Shown here: one piece after another, positions 38,985-49,554 of the stretch
Numbering within the stretch: the stretch's first letter is position 1
Layout: each line of letters starts with the position of its first letter
Source of the DNA: Branchinecta lynchi
Taxonomy: Eukaryota; Arthropoda; Branchiopoda; Anostraca; Branchinectidae
Direction of reading: 5' to 3'
DNA length: 64,000 nucleotides
Assembly: GCA_023053575.1 (NCBI GenBank)
Contig: JAKZAP010000008.1
Span: 3,242,715 to 3,306,714, forward strand
Notes under the pieces: model-generated
Seen by the model: the letters and a program-made list of their open reading frames with translations, nothing else
The model's database searches: none
What the model was told of the DNA's origin: nothing
Program-made: the position numbers and the translations under genes

Positions 38985-41900
38985 CATTATGCCTCTCATG
39001 GACCTAACACGCGAAGCAAGAATGATCCGAAACCCAAGCTTGTTCTCCCGCCTACGAAATTTTCAGAAAAGGTACCTAAATTCATTCGTTCCGTATTTCA
39101 CTAAACATTTTAACTGTACTTGATTTATGTTCGTTTCATATTTTTGTGTTTTATTTTTATGGCACTTGAGCTTACTCAAGTGCCATATAGCGATTGTTAT
39201 TTCTGTCCGTCAGTCGGTCTGTCGGTCTGTCGGTCTGTCGGTCCCGGTTTTGCTAGTTCGGGCACTTCCAGATAAGCTAGGACGATGAAACTTGGCAGGC
39301 ATATCAGGAACTGGACCAGATTAAATTAGAAACTGTCGCTTCCTCGATCCGACCATCTGGAGGGGAGTGGAGGGAGGGGGAATCCGGAAAAAATAGGAAA
39401 AATGAAATATTTTTAGCTTACGAACGGGTGATCGGATCTTAATGAAACTTGATATATGGAAGGACTTCGTGTCCCAGACCCTCCATTTTAAATCCAGACC
39501 GGATCCGGTGACACTGGGGGGAGTTGGAGGGGGAAACCGGAAATCTTGGAAAACACTTAGAGTGAAGGAATCCGGATGAAACTTGGTGGAAAGAACAAGC
39601 AGAAGTCCTAGATACGTGATGGATATAACCGGAACGGATCTGCTCACTTTGGGGGAGTTGGGGGGGGGAGAAGTCCGAATTTTTAGTGATCCCACGAGTT
39701 TGGTGCTTCCTGATGTGCTGGGACGCTGAAAATTGGCAGGCACGTCAGGGACCCGACCAGATTAAATGGGAAATGGTCATTTCCCCGATCCGACCATCTG
39801 GGAGGGGGAGTGGAGGGAGGGGGAAGCCAAAATGTGTGGTATTTTTATCTTGCGAACGAGTCATCGGATCTTGATGAAATTTTATATTTAGGATGACCTC
39901 GTGTCTCAGACATCCCACTATAAATCCGGACCGGATCCGATGACACTGGGGGGAGTTGGAGGAGGGAACCGGAAATCTTGAGAAACGCTTAGAGTGGAGG
40001 GATCGGGATGAAACTTGGTGGGAAGAACAAGCACAAGTCCTAGATACGTCATTGATATAAGCGGACCAGATCCGGGCACTCTGGGGGAGTTGGGGGGGGG
40101 GTCCGGATTTCTAGCGATCCCGCGAGTTCGGCATACTTCCTTATGTGCTAGGGCGATGAAACTTGGCAGGTATGTCAGGGACCCGAACAGGTTCACTTGA
40201 GAACAGCCGTTTCTCCAATCCGACCATACTGGGGGGAGTGGATGGATGGGGAGTCCGGAATCTAGTGGCGTGTATAACTTTTGAACGGGTGATCGGATCT
40301 TGATGAAATTTTATATTTAGGATGACCTCGTGTTTCAGACGTCCCACTATAAATCCGGACCGGATCCGATGACACTGGGGGGAGTTGGAGGAGGGAACCG
40401 GAAATCTTGAGAAACGCTTAGAGTGGAGGGATCGGGATGAAACTTGGTGGAAGAACAAGCGCAAGTCCTAGATACGTCATTGATATGAGCGGACCAGATC
40501 CGGGCACTCTGGGGGAGTTGGGGGGGGGGGGGGTCCGGATTTCTAGCGATCCCGCGAGTTCGGCATACTTCCTGATGTGCTAGGGCGATGAAACTTGGCA
40601 GGTATGTCAGGGACCCGAACAGGTTCACTTGAGAACAGCCGTTTCCCCGATCCGACCATAGTGGGGGGAGTGGATGGATGGGGAGTCCGGAATCTAGTGG
40701 CGTGTATAACTTTTGAGCGGGTGATCGGATCTTGATGAAATTTTATATTTAGGATGACCTCGTGTTTCAGACGTCCCACTGTAAATCCGGACCGGATCCG
40801 ATGACACTGGGGGGAGTTGGAGGAGGGAACCGGAAATATTGAGAAACGCTTAGAGTGGAGGGATCGGGATGAAACTTGGTGGAAGAACAAGCACAAGTCC
40901 TAGATACGTCATTGATATAAGCGGACCAGATCCGGGCACTCTGGGGGAGTTGGGGGGGGGGGATCCGGATTTCTAGCGATCCCGCAAGTTCGGCATACTT
41001 CCTGATGTGCTAGGGCGATGAAACTTGGCAGGTATGTCAGGGACCCGAACAGGTTCACTTGAGAACAGCCGTTTCCCCGATCCGACCATATTGGGGGGAG
41101 TGGATGGATGGGGAGTCCGGAATCTAGTGGCGTGTGTAACTTTTGAACGGGTGATCGGATTTGAATGAAACTTGTATGGTGGGAAGAGCTATCGCCTCGG
41201 ATGATCATTGTTAAGTCCGGGTCGGGTCGGGTTATACCTGTGGGGATGGGGGGGGGGGACCCGAAAACTCAAGAAACGCTTAAAGCAGAGGGATTGGGAC
41301 GGAATTTAATGGAGAGAACAAGCATTAGGCCTAGATCCGAATTTGACGGAGCCAGATCGTTTCGGGGCTCTGTGGGGGGGGGGGTAGAGGGGGTTTCCTG
41401 GAATACTGGTAGTCGGGGGTTAGAATAGTTCCAGAAGTACTAAGACAATGAAACTTTGCAGGCATATTAGCGACCCGACATAATTGACTTATTTATTTAA
41501 ACTAGGATACGACCAACTAGGGTCAAACAAATGGGTGATAAGAGTCAATGGCCTCGACATGTAAAAGATGCGTTCGAACAAATGCGACCACGGTTGGGGG
41601 AATTGGGGGGGGGGGGGGGACTTTTGACATGCACAAAAACCAAACGAATGGCCCGAATGAGATGCAAGTTCGACAGTGCCGAGTTTATGCGGAATAGATT
41701 TGTTCTTTGGCGTCCGGGCCGGATGCGGCCAAGGTAGGGGGGGGGGGGTACTGGAAACTTACAGATAGGCTATGCTCCAATTTCAGTGAAACTTGATGGA
41801 CAGGAAGAGGGAATTAGGAGATATGACGTTTATGTTTTCAAGTCCTGTTCGGCCACAGTGGCGGGAATTGGAGGGAGATTGCCGGAAACTTTGAGGCTCG

Positions 41901-42490
41901 CATAGGAGTCAAACGAGTGCATCAGTTTAAATGAAACATAGAACTTAGAGAGAGCATATACCCTAGATGACATATTTTGGGCAAGGATCCGGATCCGACA
42001 ACGTTGGTGGGGGGAGGGCGTACCAGAATTTTCCAAAAATGCTCAGACTCGACCGAAACTTTAGCGGTGGTATAAAAGAAGATACTTTAGATGATCCATG
42101 TTTTAGTCCGAACCAGATTCGGCCACGGTAAGGTGAGATGGAGGGAGTACCGGAAATATTGTAGCACGTCTAGGGATCAAACTAGTGGATTTATTAGGCT
42201 GAAACTTGGAAGTTTGAACAGTCATGTGCATTTGATAATCGAGACGATGCCGGAACTGCTTAGAAGTGAGTGAAACAAACTATCCTACTTCTATTTCCAA
42301 ACCGCATCTTTGGATGGCGGGTGTATTTTATCACGTTCTCATCTACTTTCTTGTACTGCCTACTCGTAACAAGTGCCATATGAGCTCGTAGCTCTTGTTA
42401 TTGTTAGTGAGTGTTTGTTTTTCCTATTCCCGCCCGTTTTTTTAGCCTAGTGCTACTAATAAAATTGACTGATTGATCGATCGATGCCCA
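38985..42490 (+). pseudogene. LINE 3' end in two halves around an inserted 144-bp-family element
   Basis: The first half (38985-39159) encodes the C-terminal RYLNSFVPYFTKHFNC and the start of the 3' UTR. The second half (42400-42490) resumes with gttagtgagtgtttgttttt and ends in the GATT-type tail. Both halves match the LINE at 16348-18470 in order. The interrupted copy gives the empty-site sequence for the inserted element. Confidence 0.85.
39160..42399 (+). repeat. 144-bp-monomer hairpin element, copy 1, ends defined
   Basis: Left palindrome at 39160-39185, then the TCGGTCTGTCGGTCTGTCGG tract, then the array, then the right terminus CAAGTGCCATATGAGCTCG..GCTCTTGTT ending at about 42399. Repeats of GATGAAACTTGGCAGG fall at about 39284, 39725, 40155, 40587, 41017 and 41447, a 430-432 bp period. 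Each period holds three related subunits of about 144 bp (in one period, GATGAA at 40155, 40302 and 40436). Array parts are over 95% identical at 39.9-41.1 kb, indicating recent amplification or conversion. No protein is encoded; long frames here are by-products of a period divisible by three. Confidence 0.9.
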
Positions 42491-42624
42491 CTGAAGACGA
42501 CGCAGCTAAGTGCGAGGGTTTGCTCACTCTCGATGTCGCTGTACAGCAAGTGCCGGATGCCGGCACCAGTTGCCACGTGTTAGAATATTAAAATCAGCAT
42601 ACTGAAAGACGAATCGCCTAATTT

Positions 42625-42871
42625 ATGGCCGGCATCGTTGAGCGCACCGCTGATTTCGTTCGGTTCCGGGAAACGGTGCACAGCAAGTGCTTTGGATTGG
42701 GCAACCCCTCAGATATGTGCCCACAAAACAAACCCGTCGGATTGGTGCCCAAAAAACTCCATTTCACGTTCGCTAGGCGAATTCGGTATCGCGCGAAGAA
42801 AAAACTCCGCTTCGTTATTAGCGCCCCGCTATTTGACTCCAAGCCGAATTTTATTTGCGTCACGTCTAAAT
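42625..42871 (+). CDS. Possible first exon of an unidentified gene
   Basis: An ATG opens MAGIVERTADFVRFRETVHS; the frame stays open to 42969, and a GTAAGC donor lies in phase 0 at 42872. It would be head to head with CSN4, separated by only about 150 bp before the LINE insertion. I do not recognise the protein. GC content is higher than in surrounding DNA. It could equally be chance. Confidence 0.25.
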
Positions 42872-42980
42872 TCGTAAGCGGAAACAGTTTGCGTTTCTGC
42901 GATCTATCTACTAGTCCAGGCGCCGGGAACTTAGCATATCCTTTCTTGCTCCTGATAGCACAGCGCTGACGCTGCTCGTA

Positions 42981-43052
42981 GCCTCTATAGCTCAGTGGTA
43001 GAGCACTGGTCTTGTAAACCAGGGGTCCTGAGTTCAATCCTCAGTGGAGGCA
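42981..43052 (+). tRNA. tRNA-Thr(TGT)
   Basis: All arms pair: acceptor GCCTCTA with TGGAGGC, D arm GCTC/GAGC, anticodon stem CTGGT/ACCAG around loop CTTGTAA (anticodon TGT), T stem CTGAG/CTCAG around TTCAATC, discriminator A. It has 72 nt, no intron, and a TTTT terminator at 43061-43064. CCA is not encoded, as usual in eukaryotes. Confidence 0.95.
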
Positions 43053-43060
43053 AAATATGC

Positions 43061-43064
43061 TTTT
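43061..43064 (+). terminator. Pol III terminator of tRNA-Thr
   Basis: A run of four T eight nucleotides after the tRNA. Confidence 0.7.
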
Positions 43065-43660
43065 ACAGTTTGAACTTTTTACAACAACCCATAGCAATCC
43101 AGAAATGAACCATAGCAATCCAGAAATGACAAGCCTGCAATGGCCATAGAGTTATTATCAGTAAAAAATACAAAAATCTCGACGGAAACCATTTGGTAAT
43201 TTCGATAGGCCTATCCGATCGATCCTGTCGAAACCAAGTTCTAACAGGTGTCACTTTACTTGGTCCGAGACAAAAAAGCAACATTTGATTGGCGAAATTA
43301 CTCCCGCGAGGTTTACAATACTAAATGCAAAAATATAAAAATACAAAATTCAGTAATCTACGTGAACTATTGGCTTCCTATTATGCGCAAATCTAATTTC
43401 GGTTTGCCCACACCTAATTGGTAGTTACGTAAACCGCAAGAATGATTTTATGATCTCATCATAAAAACTGCGCCTATTGGAATTTTCTTCAGATAATAAC
43501 AGTAACAACAATAAACTAATGCAAAAAAATAGGTCTCTGGCCTTTCCAGTATCTCTTATTCAATCCTTATATTAATACATTATCTTTTTATCCCACGCAT
43601 TCAGCGGCGTCATTAGGGGCAGCTCCCGCCTGGTCTATATTCAAATAATGCGTAAAACGG
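43065..43660. other. No gene or named repeat seen
   Basis: AT-rich sequence without a supported feature. A 24-bp near-duplication (ccatagcaatccagaaatga) occurs at 43087-43129. Confidence 0.4.
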
Positions 43661-43669
43661 ATACGTCAG

Positions 43670-43745
43670 CTACGATGCTTTAGTAGCGATATTTCGGCCC
43701 TTCTTAGCAAGGGTCCTCATCAGGCTGTCAAAATTCAGGGTCAAC
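43670..43745 (-). mobile_element. Hammerhead-like motif of a Penelope-type element
   Basis: The reverse strand reads CTGATGAGGACCCTT..AGAAGGGCCGAAA, that is, the two invariant hammerhead core strings (CTGATGA and GAAA) around a stem II, followed by a GCTAC..GTAGC stem. Penelope-like retroelement terminal repeats are known to carry such motifs. A weaker copy is at 50235-50330. No Penelope reverse transcriptase was found. Confidence 0.4.
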
Positions 43746-44689
43746 GTCGGGGAAGAAAACAAACATGCAATCTGGCCTTCGAAGGGGGCCCAGAGCTACC
43801 GAGAAAAAACAGACAAACACCCAGAAAAAATCAGTTTCTCGCCTGAACTATGACATAAGTCGACCAAGGTCACTCATGAAAACTGAACCCTTTTAATCCG
43901 AGATAATCACCCACTGTTCGAGGATCAAGCCTGGGTCAGTCGTGTGCAGGGGCATCGCAAGTGCATTTTCGGTGGGAGGGGGGGGGGGTGCAGAGCCAAA
44001 ATTTGACCGAATCTTTCAAAAATTTACCGAATCCTAGAACTTAGAATTCGAGCTTTAAATTCTGGAATTACGTAGGAACAGTAACAATAAAGGGCAGCAG
44101 GAAAGACGATAAGCTAACTATTAGGCGGCGTTTTGGCAAAGCCCAAATGGAGAATATATTGCCGGGCATGATTGCAGTAACAGCTTCTATTTATTATAGC
44201 CAATAGAGAACTAAATCGAGCGCCACAGGCGAAAAGTTTTGAAATCCATTTTTTTCTGTAGGCTAAAATTTAACTGCTTCTCTGACAAATTCTATCATTT
44301 ACCGTTGATTAAATAACGAGACTCTAAGAAGTTCCAGAAACCGGATGGAGCGACGTTCCGGCAGCAGCAGCAACTGTAGTCTAGTCAATGTACTATACAT
44401 AATCACATAAAGAGAGCGTCGCAGGCGATTTTTTTTTTTGATTTGCCCTCCCAAAATTTAATTTCCATCCAACTTCTAGCTTTTAATTTTTCAAAATCTC
44501 AAACCTAAAACTGGCTTAAAACCCCCGACAAATATACGCGCCCTTCCACAAAATAGAGAATATTACGAAAAGTGCTGCAGGCGGAATTATTCGAAATATT
44601 TATGATTAGACATTCTTTTGGGGATCCAAAATAAAAGTAAGGACTATCGATGGTTTCATAGATCATCCCTTTTGTCTACGCCCAGTGCT
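43746..44689. other. No gene seen
   Basis: There is a possible hAT-type left end, CAGGGGCATCGCAAGTG, at about 43947, followed by a G tract, but no matching right end or target duplication was found. Otherwise nothing is recognised. Confidence 0.35.
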
Positions 44690-45230
44690 TCACTCGACCT
44701 CTTCTGAGGTTCGTGGTAACTTCCGAATCCTGGCAATTATAACGAATAATTACCGAATCCCAGTTATTATACCGAATAAGTTTAGACCAATAGCATGTTC
44801 AGGATTCTGTATAACTACCGTATCCCGGTTACTATATCGAATTGTTTTGGTATCGAAAGACTACCGAACAATATTCTTATTCGGTATACTTTGGTCGAAA
44901 CTGGAACAAAGTCAGGATTTGTTGTTAACTTCCGAATCCTGGAAATTATACTGGATAAATTACCGAATCCTAATCATGATACCGAATAATTTTGAACCAA
45001 TAGCTTATTCGGGATTCTGTGTAATCTCCATAAATATACCGAATAGTTCCGGCATATAAAAATTACCAAATAATTTCAGTAAATTCTCTCACCAAATTCG
45101 TGATAACTACCGAATACTGGCAATTATACCGAATCCCGATCATTATACCGAAGAGATTTGTACATATAGCCTATTTAGGATTCTGTATAACTACCGAATC
45201 CCAGTAAATATATCGAACAGTTCTCCGGAA
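44690..45230. repeat. CCGAATCC/ATTATACCGAATA tandem repeat
   Basis: Short units rich in taccgaatcc and attataccgaata make a larger unit that recurs at about 44786, 44992 and 45160 (gaccaatagc..attctgtataacta). The periods are uneven, about 206 and 168 bp. It leads directly into 144-bp-family monomers. Confidence 0.65.
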
Positions 45231-46880
45231 GTCTTATGAAAGGCTTAGAGTCGAGGGATCGGGATGGAACTTGGTGGGAAGAACAAGCATAAACCCTAGA
45301 TACTTAACTGAGAAAACAGGACCGGATCGTGTCAAAGTGGGGGGAGTTGGAGGGGTTTCCAGGAATTCCGGCGGTCTGTAGTTAAGGTACTTCCAGATGC
45401 GCTAGGACCATGAAACTTGGCAGGCATATTAAGGACCATATTAGCTTGGAAATAGTCCCTTACCCGATCCGATCATCGTGGGGGGAGTAGAGGGACGAGG
45501 AATCTGGAATCTAGTGATATTCATAACTTTGGAACAGGTGATCGGACGTGTACGAAACTTGACAAGTGTCAGGAACAAGTTCAGATGTTTAGTTTCAAGT
45601 CCGAACCGGATCTCATCATTGGTGGAGGGAAGCTCAAGCGGGCACCGGAAATCGTGAAACACTTAGAGCCGAGGGATCAGAGTTAAACTTGGTTGAACGA
45701 ATAAGCGTACACACCCTAGACACATTACTGACAAAACAGGACCGGATCATGCCACAGTGGGGGGGGGGGGGGTTGGAGGGGCTTTCCCGGAATTCTGGTG
45801 ATCTCGAGCTAGGGTGCTTCCAGACGTGTTCGGACCATGAAACTTGGCAGGCATAATAGGGAATCTACCATTTTCACTTGAGAATAGTCCCTTCTTCGAT
45901 CCGATCATCGTGGAGGAATACAGGGATGGGGAATCCGGAATCTGGTGACTTTCATAGCTTTGGGACAGGTGTTATGAACGTGCATGAAACTTGACAAGTG
46001 TTAAAAACAAGTGTCTCAGATTTTCAGTTTCAAGTCCAGACCGGGTCTAATCACTGGGGAGGGGAGAGCTGGAGGGCGCACGGAAAATCTCGTGAAATGC
46101 TTTGAGTCGAGGGATGTTAGTTGGAAGAACAAGCGTAAAGGCTAGATCCAGTATTGACAAAGCAAGACGGGCCTTGTCAATGTGAGGGGAGTTTGAGGGG
46201 TTTCCCGGAATTACGGTGATAGCGAAAGGTACTTCGAGATTTGCTGAGACGACGAAACTTGGTACGTATATTAGGGACTCGACCAGATTGACTTCAAAAT
46301 AGTACCTTCCCGACTCGATCATCGCGGAGTGAGAAGGAATCCGGAATCTAGTGACATTCATAACCTTGGAACGGGTGATTGTATGTAAATGAGACTTCAG
46401 AACAGATGCTCAAGAACAATTGTCTTAGATGTTCAATTTGAATTTTGAACTGGATCCAGTAACTGGTGGGGAGGAGCTGGAGGGGTGGCACTGGCATCAT
46501 TGTGAAACCCTTAGAGCCGATGGATTGGGATGGAACTTGATGGGGACAATATAGATAAACCCTGGATTCATTATTGACCGAGCAGGCCCGGGCCGGGGCA
46601 TTGTGGGTGGAGCTGGAGGGGATTTCCCCGAATGCCGGTGATAACGACTTAGGGTACTTCCAGGTTTCCTATGACGATGATACTTGGCAATCGTATCAGG
46701 GACCAGACCAGATTCACTTGGAAATAGTCACTTCCCCGTTTCGACCATGAATGGATGTGGAATTCGGAATCTAGTGGCATGTAGAACTTTCGCATGGGTT
46801 CCATTTCAACTTAGGACCAATTCCGATGCCAAAGTGGAGCTCGAAGGAGGCCACCGGAAATCTCGTGAAATCCCTTCCAA
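45231..46880 (+). repeat. 144-bp-monomer array without terminal palindrome
   Basis: About eleven diverged monomers (gatggaacttggtgggaagaa, catgaaacttggcaggcat, gatcggacgtgtacgaaact). Neither the palindrome nor the right terminus is present. Divergence is higher than in 39160-42399, so this is an older copy. Confidence 0.75.
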
Positions 46881-46989
46881 CTACTTCGTGGTATGACCAG
46901 TTGGGTCACATAATCATCACAGCTGGATATTTGCTCCTACCATTGATTGAGTCATACGCGAATCGGAAGAAGAGTAGCCTACGACAAAA

Positions 46990-47110
46990 CACATAACCCT
47001 TACTCTGAAACAGTTGTCAATGAGTGGAACAAAATTCGACATTTACTAGATCAATCCCGTCTTCTGGTGAAAGAAATATCGGGAGAGAAATCTGACTTTG
47101 ACATGTGCAG
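46990..47110 (+). other. Coding-like module shared with 13000-13100
   Basis: Reads SETVVNEWNKIRHLLDQSRL and onward to SGEKSDFD. At 12990-13100 a related stretch follows 144-bp monomers and reads GETVTSEWKTISDLVDQ, with a stop. Both lie just after the monomers, so the module may belong to a subfamily of that element. I do not recognise the peptide. Confidence 0.3.
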
Positions 47111-47302
47111 TTATAATATGACTGCAGTTATAATATAAATATGATTATTTTCAACAGTCATGTGTCCAAAAATATTCAAATTCTGTGTCTTTTCTTTATT
47201 TTGAAGCTGCTTTGAAGAGGGATTTTCTGGCGATTGACTTTGGTAACTCTACCTTTTTCATCATTTGTAAGACATAAAAAGACAGACTGAACCCATCCAC
47301 AG

Positions 47303-47569
47303 GGACGCTTGCAACCACCACCATCAGCCAAGAGGACGAGAAAAATTTATTCCTATCAATCTTCAGAATTGTCAACTCCCTCAAGCTTTCCGATACAATC
47401 CAACCCCAGCCGTGGAGGGCGACGATTACTGCTCATAACCAAGTATAAAACTGAAGAAAAGACTGAAGTGGAGCTTACCGCTGTGCGAAATGGCCATAAC
47501 CCTACCAAAAAAGAAAAAGAAGAGGCCAAGATGGAGCATTTGCTGTCCGGAGCGGTCCATATTACTTAA
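47303..47569 (+). CDS. Possible last exon of an unidentified gene
   Basis: Acceptor CCCATCCACAG. The frame reads GRLQPPPSAKRTRKIYSYQS, then a Ser/Pro stretch, then TKKEKEEAKMEHLLSG and TAA at 47567. The basic PSAKRTRK is like a nuclear localisation signal. A second frame in the same stretch is also open to 47442 with a GTATAA donor, which lowers confidence. It is not a known repeat. Confidence 0.35.
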   Translation, partial: GRLQPPPSAKRTRKIYSYQSSELSTPSSFPIQSNPSRGGRRLLLITKYKTEEKTEVELTAVRNGHNPTKKEKEEAKMEHLLSGAVHIT

Positions 47570-47734
47570 GAAGAAGAAGTCATGGCAGAATTTGAGCTAA
47601 GATTAAAATGAGGTGATCATGTTTGAAAAGAAAAATATGTTTAACTAGACATATTGAAGCAATATTTATTTATCCAATGTGTAAAATCATTCAATTAGCT
47701 TCAGTCTAGTAGGCTATATTTGCATTTTTACTGA

Positions 47735-48405
47735 TACCATGGTTTCTGTTACCACAGTAACTGGATCTGCAATTAGTCGTTTCTGCAGTTATTGTGGTAT
47801 CTGATAATGATGCTCTGCAAAAACGACTATTGCCAAAATTGCACTTTTTGAAGTCATCCCAAAAGAAAAACAGATATCCAGTTACATCACTAAGTGCTAA
47901 ACTTCTTTCTAACCATCTGACAAAATTTGATGAAAGTGAGATGACTTTTCAGATACCACGGTCGGACCGTAGTATCTGAATATCAGATACCACAATAACT
48001 GGCCAGATACCACAATAACTGCAAAAATTACTTTAGACAGTGCAGTCAACCACAAACCCCTGATTTTTGGATACCCTATGCCAAACGTTGGATATGTCTA
48101 GTGTTTGGCATAACCTATGCCTAACGCTGGATACACTATGCCAGATGCTGGATACTGTAACCCAGTGAAATATTGATGATTTGAGTGAAGCTAAAAAATC
48201 AACCAATCAGGACTTCTTTATATTGGGGTAGGTCAAGGTTAGGTTACCAACAGGTATCCAACGTTTGGCATAGGGTATCCAGCGTTAGGCATAGGCTATG
48301 CCAAATGCTAAATATACCCAGCGTTTGGCATAGGGTATCCAAAAATCAGGGATTTGTGGTAGACTGAGACAGTGGTATCAGATACCATGGTATCTGCAAA
48401 AAAGC
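47735..48405. repeat. GATACCAC/CAGTAACTG dispersed repeat, copy 1
   Basis: Contains actgataccatgg, gacttttcagataccacgg and many ataactg/gatacc words in both orientations. A partner at 54870-55160 matches it over about 250 bp. An hAT MITE splits it at 48043-48366; removing that MITE restores the match to the partner. Confidence 0.7.
48043..48366. mobile_element. hAT-type MITE with duplication AGACAGTG and very long inverted ends
   Basis: AGACAGTG at 48035-48042 and 48367-48374. Ends CAGTCAACCACAAA and, inverted, CAGTCTACCACAAA. Arms continue for about 45 bp (CTGATTTTTGGATACCCTAT..). The middle repeats a tatgccaaacg/cgtttggcata palindrome. Confidence 0.9.
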
Positions 48406-49554
48406 AACTTATGTTTGTCATACATGTTGGTTCTTTTTAAGCCACATAGATTATTCTGAAGGAAAGAATTCTCTTGAAATTTGAAATCTTGACAGGATTT
48501 CAGAGTTATCCAACCTCAGCTCAGACAAGATTCTTGGATACCCCTCCTATACCTGTCATATACTTAAGGCGTTTCTCTGTGCTCCCACAAACAGTTTGTG
48601 GGTCAACCTTTGGCTCGAAAAGAGTGTTTCCGCATTATTTTGTGCTGCCCATAAATGTGTTTCTGTTACCAACAAGATTTGTGTGGCTCACTTTGTGGCT
48701 CAATTCGACAATGAACTGGTGAGGTGATTGTCGACTTTGTGGCTCAATTCTGGCGGGAAATTCAAATTAAGCAGCAAAATGGTGTCTAAACAATAAAATT
48801 AAATACATTTTCAAGTATATAGACTTAAAACTGAGGATGTTTATTGTACAGAATGGTAAGGCAATAAGCCAGGAGTTTTATTTATTGAGATTTTACATGA
48901 ATTTTATTTTTATTTTTTAGATATTTGAAATTACCACCGAAAAAATAGACAAAATGGCATTTCCACGAGTTTCAAACTTGTGGCTCGACTGTGTGGCACA
49001 AAATCTTGTTTCCATGACAAACAATCAGAAGTGTGTGGCCCACAACTGTGTCGCGGAAAAACAACTTTGATGATGTGTTCAAAGAAGCATAGGCCTACCT
49101 CTACTGTATTCAAGAATTGCTTGGAAATCAGTACAAGATGAGCCCGGCCGTTCCCCTCTCCTAAGGTGAGCTGCTTCTGTCTTGTCTTGTCGGGTGTCAA
49201 TGCGCTCGGCTTTCGCCCTAAACGCGGCTGCTTCCTGGAAACTGCTTGGAAAAACCACAGGTAAACACAGATTTGAACAGTTCACTGAAGTTGCTCCTTT
49301 GGTCGAGCGCTATATCCCTAGTTTTATTGTAGAGAAATATTCTTAGATCTGACTGATGACAAAATAAAAAAAATAATAAAGATTTGTTTAACATAGCTAC
49401 TTATCGACCATTTCTAATCAGGAAAGCTTAATATTTTTCCATTTCCATTTATTTCGGTTTTAGAGCATCCACGTGGGTTCGGAAAAGAACGAGAACCTGT
49501 ACATCCAGCTAAATTCAAATATTTACAAACGCATGGCGTGAAGGCTGTGTAAAC
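48406..49554. other. No supported gene; loose inverted similarity
   Basis: Sequences near 48580-48730 and, inverted, 48950-49070 share tgtttccgc, ttgtgtggc and aacaagattt phrases, suggesting an old foldback element. No frame is convincing. Confidence 0.35.

Noticed and set aside
39321..41208. Several open frames of 90-140 codons on both strands in the 144-bp array
   Set aside because: The 430-432 bp period is close to a multiple of three and stop-poor, so frames recur in each unit. They have Pro/Ser-rich low-complexity content and no start or splice logic.
42618..43037. 139-codon frame on - overlapping the tRNA gene
   Set aside because: It runs through the tRNA-Thr gene and has no recognisable motif.
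43595..44470. hAT element starting CAGCGGCGTCATTAGGGG or CAGGGGCATCGCAAGTG
   Set aside because: Plausible left ends, but no matching inverted right end or 8-bp duplication could be found.
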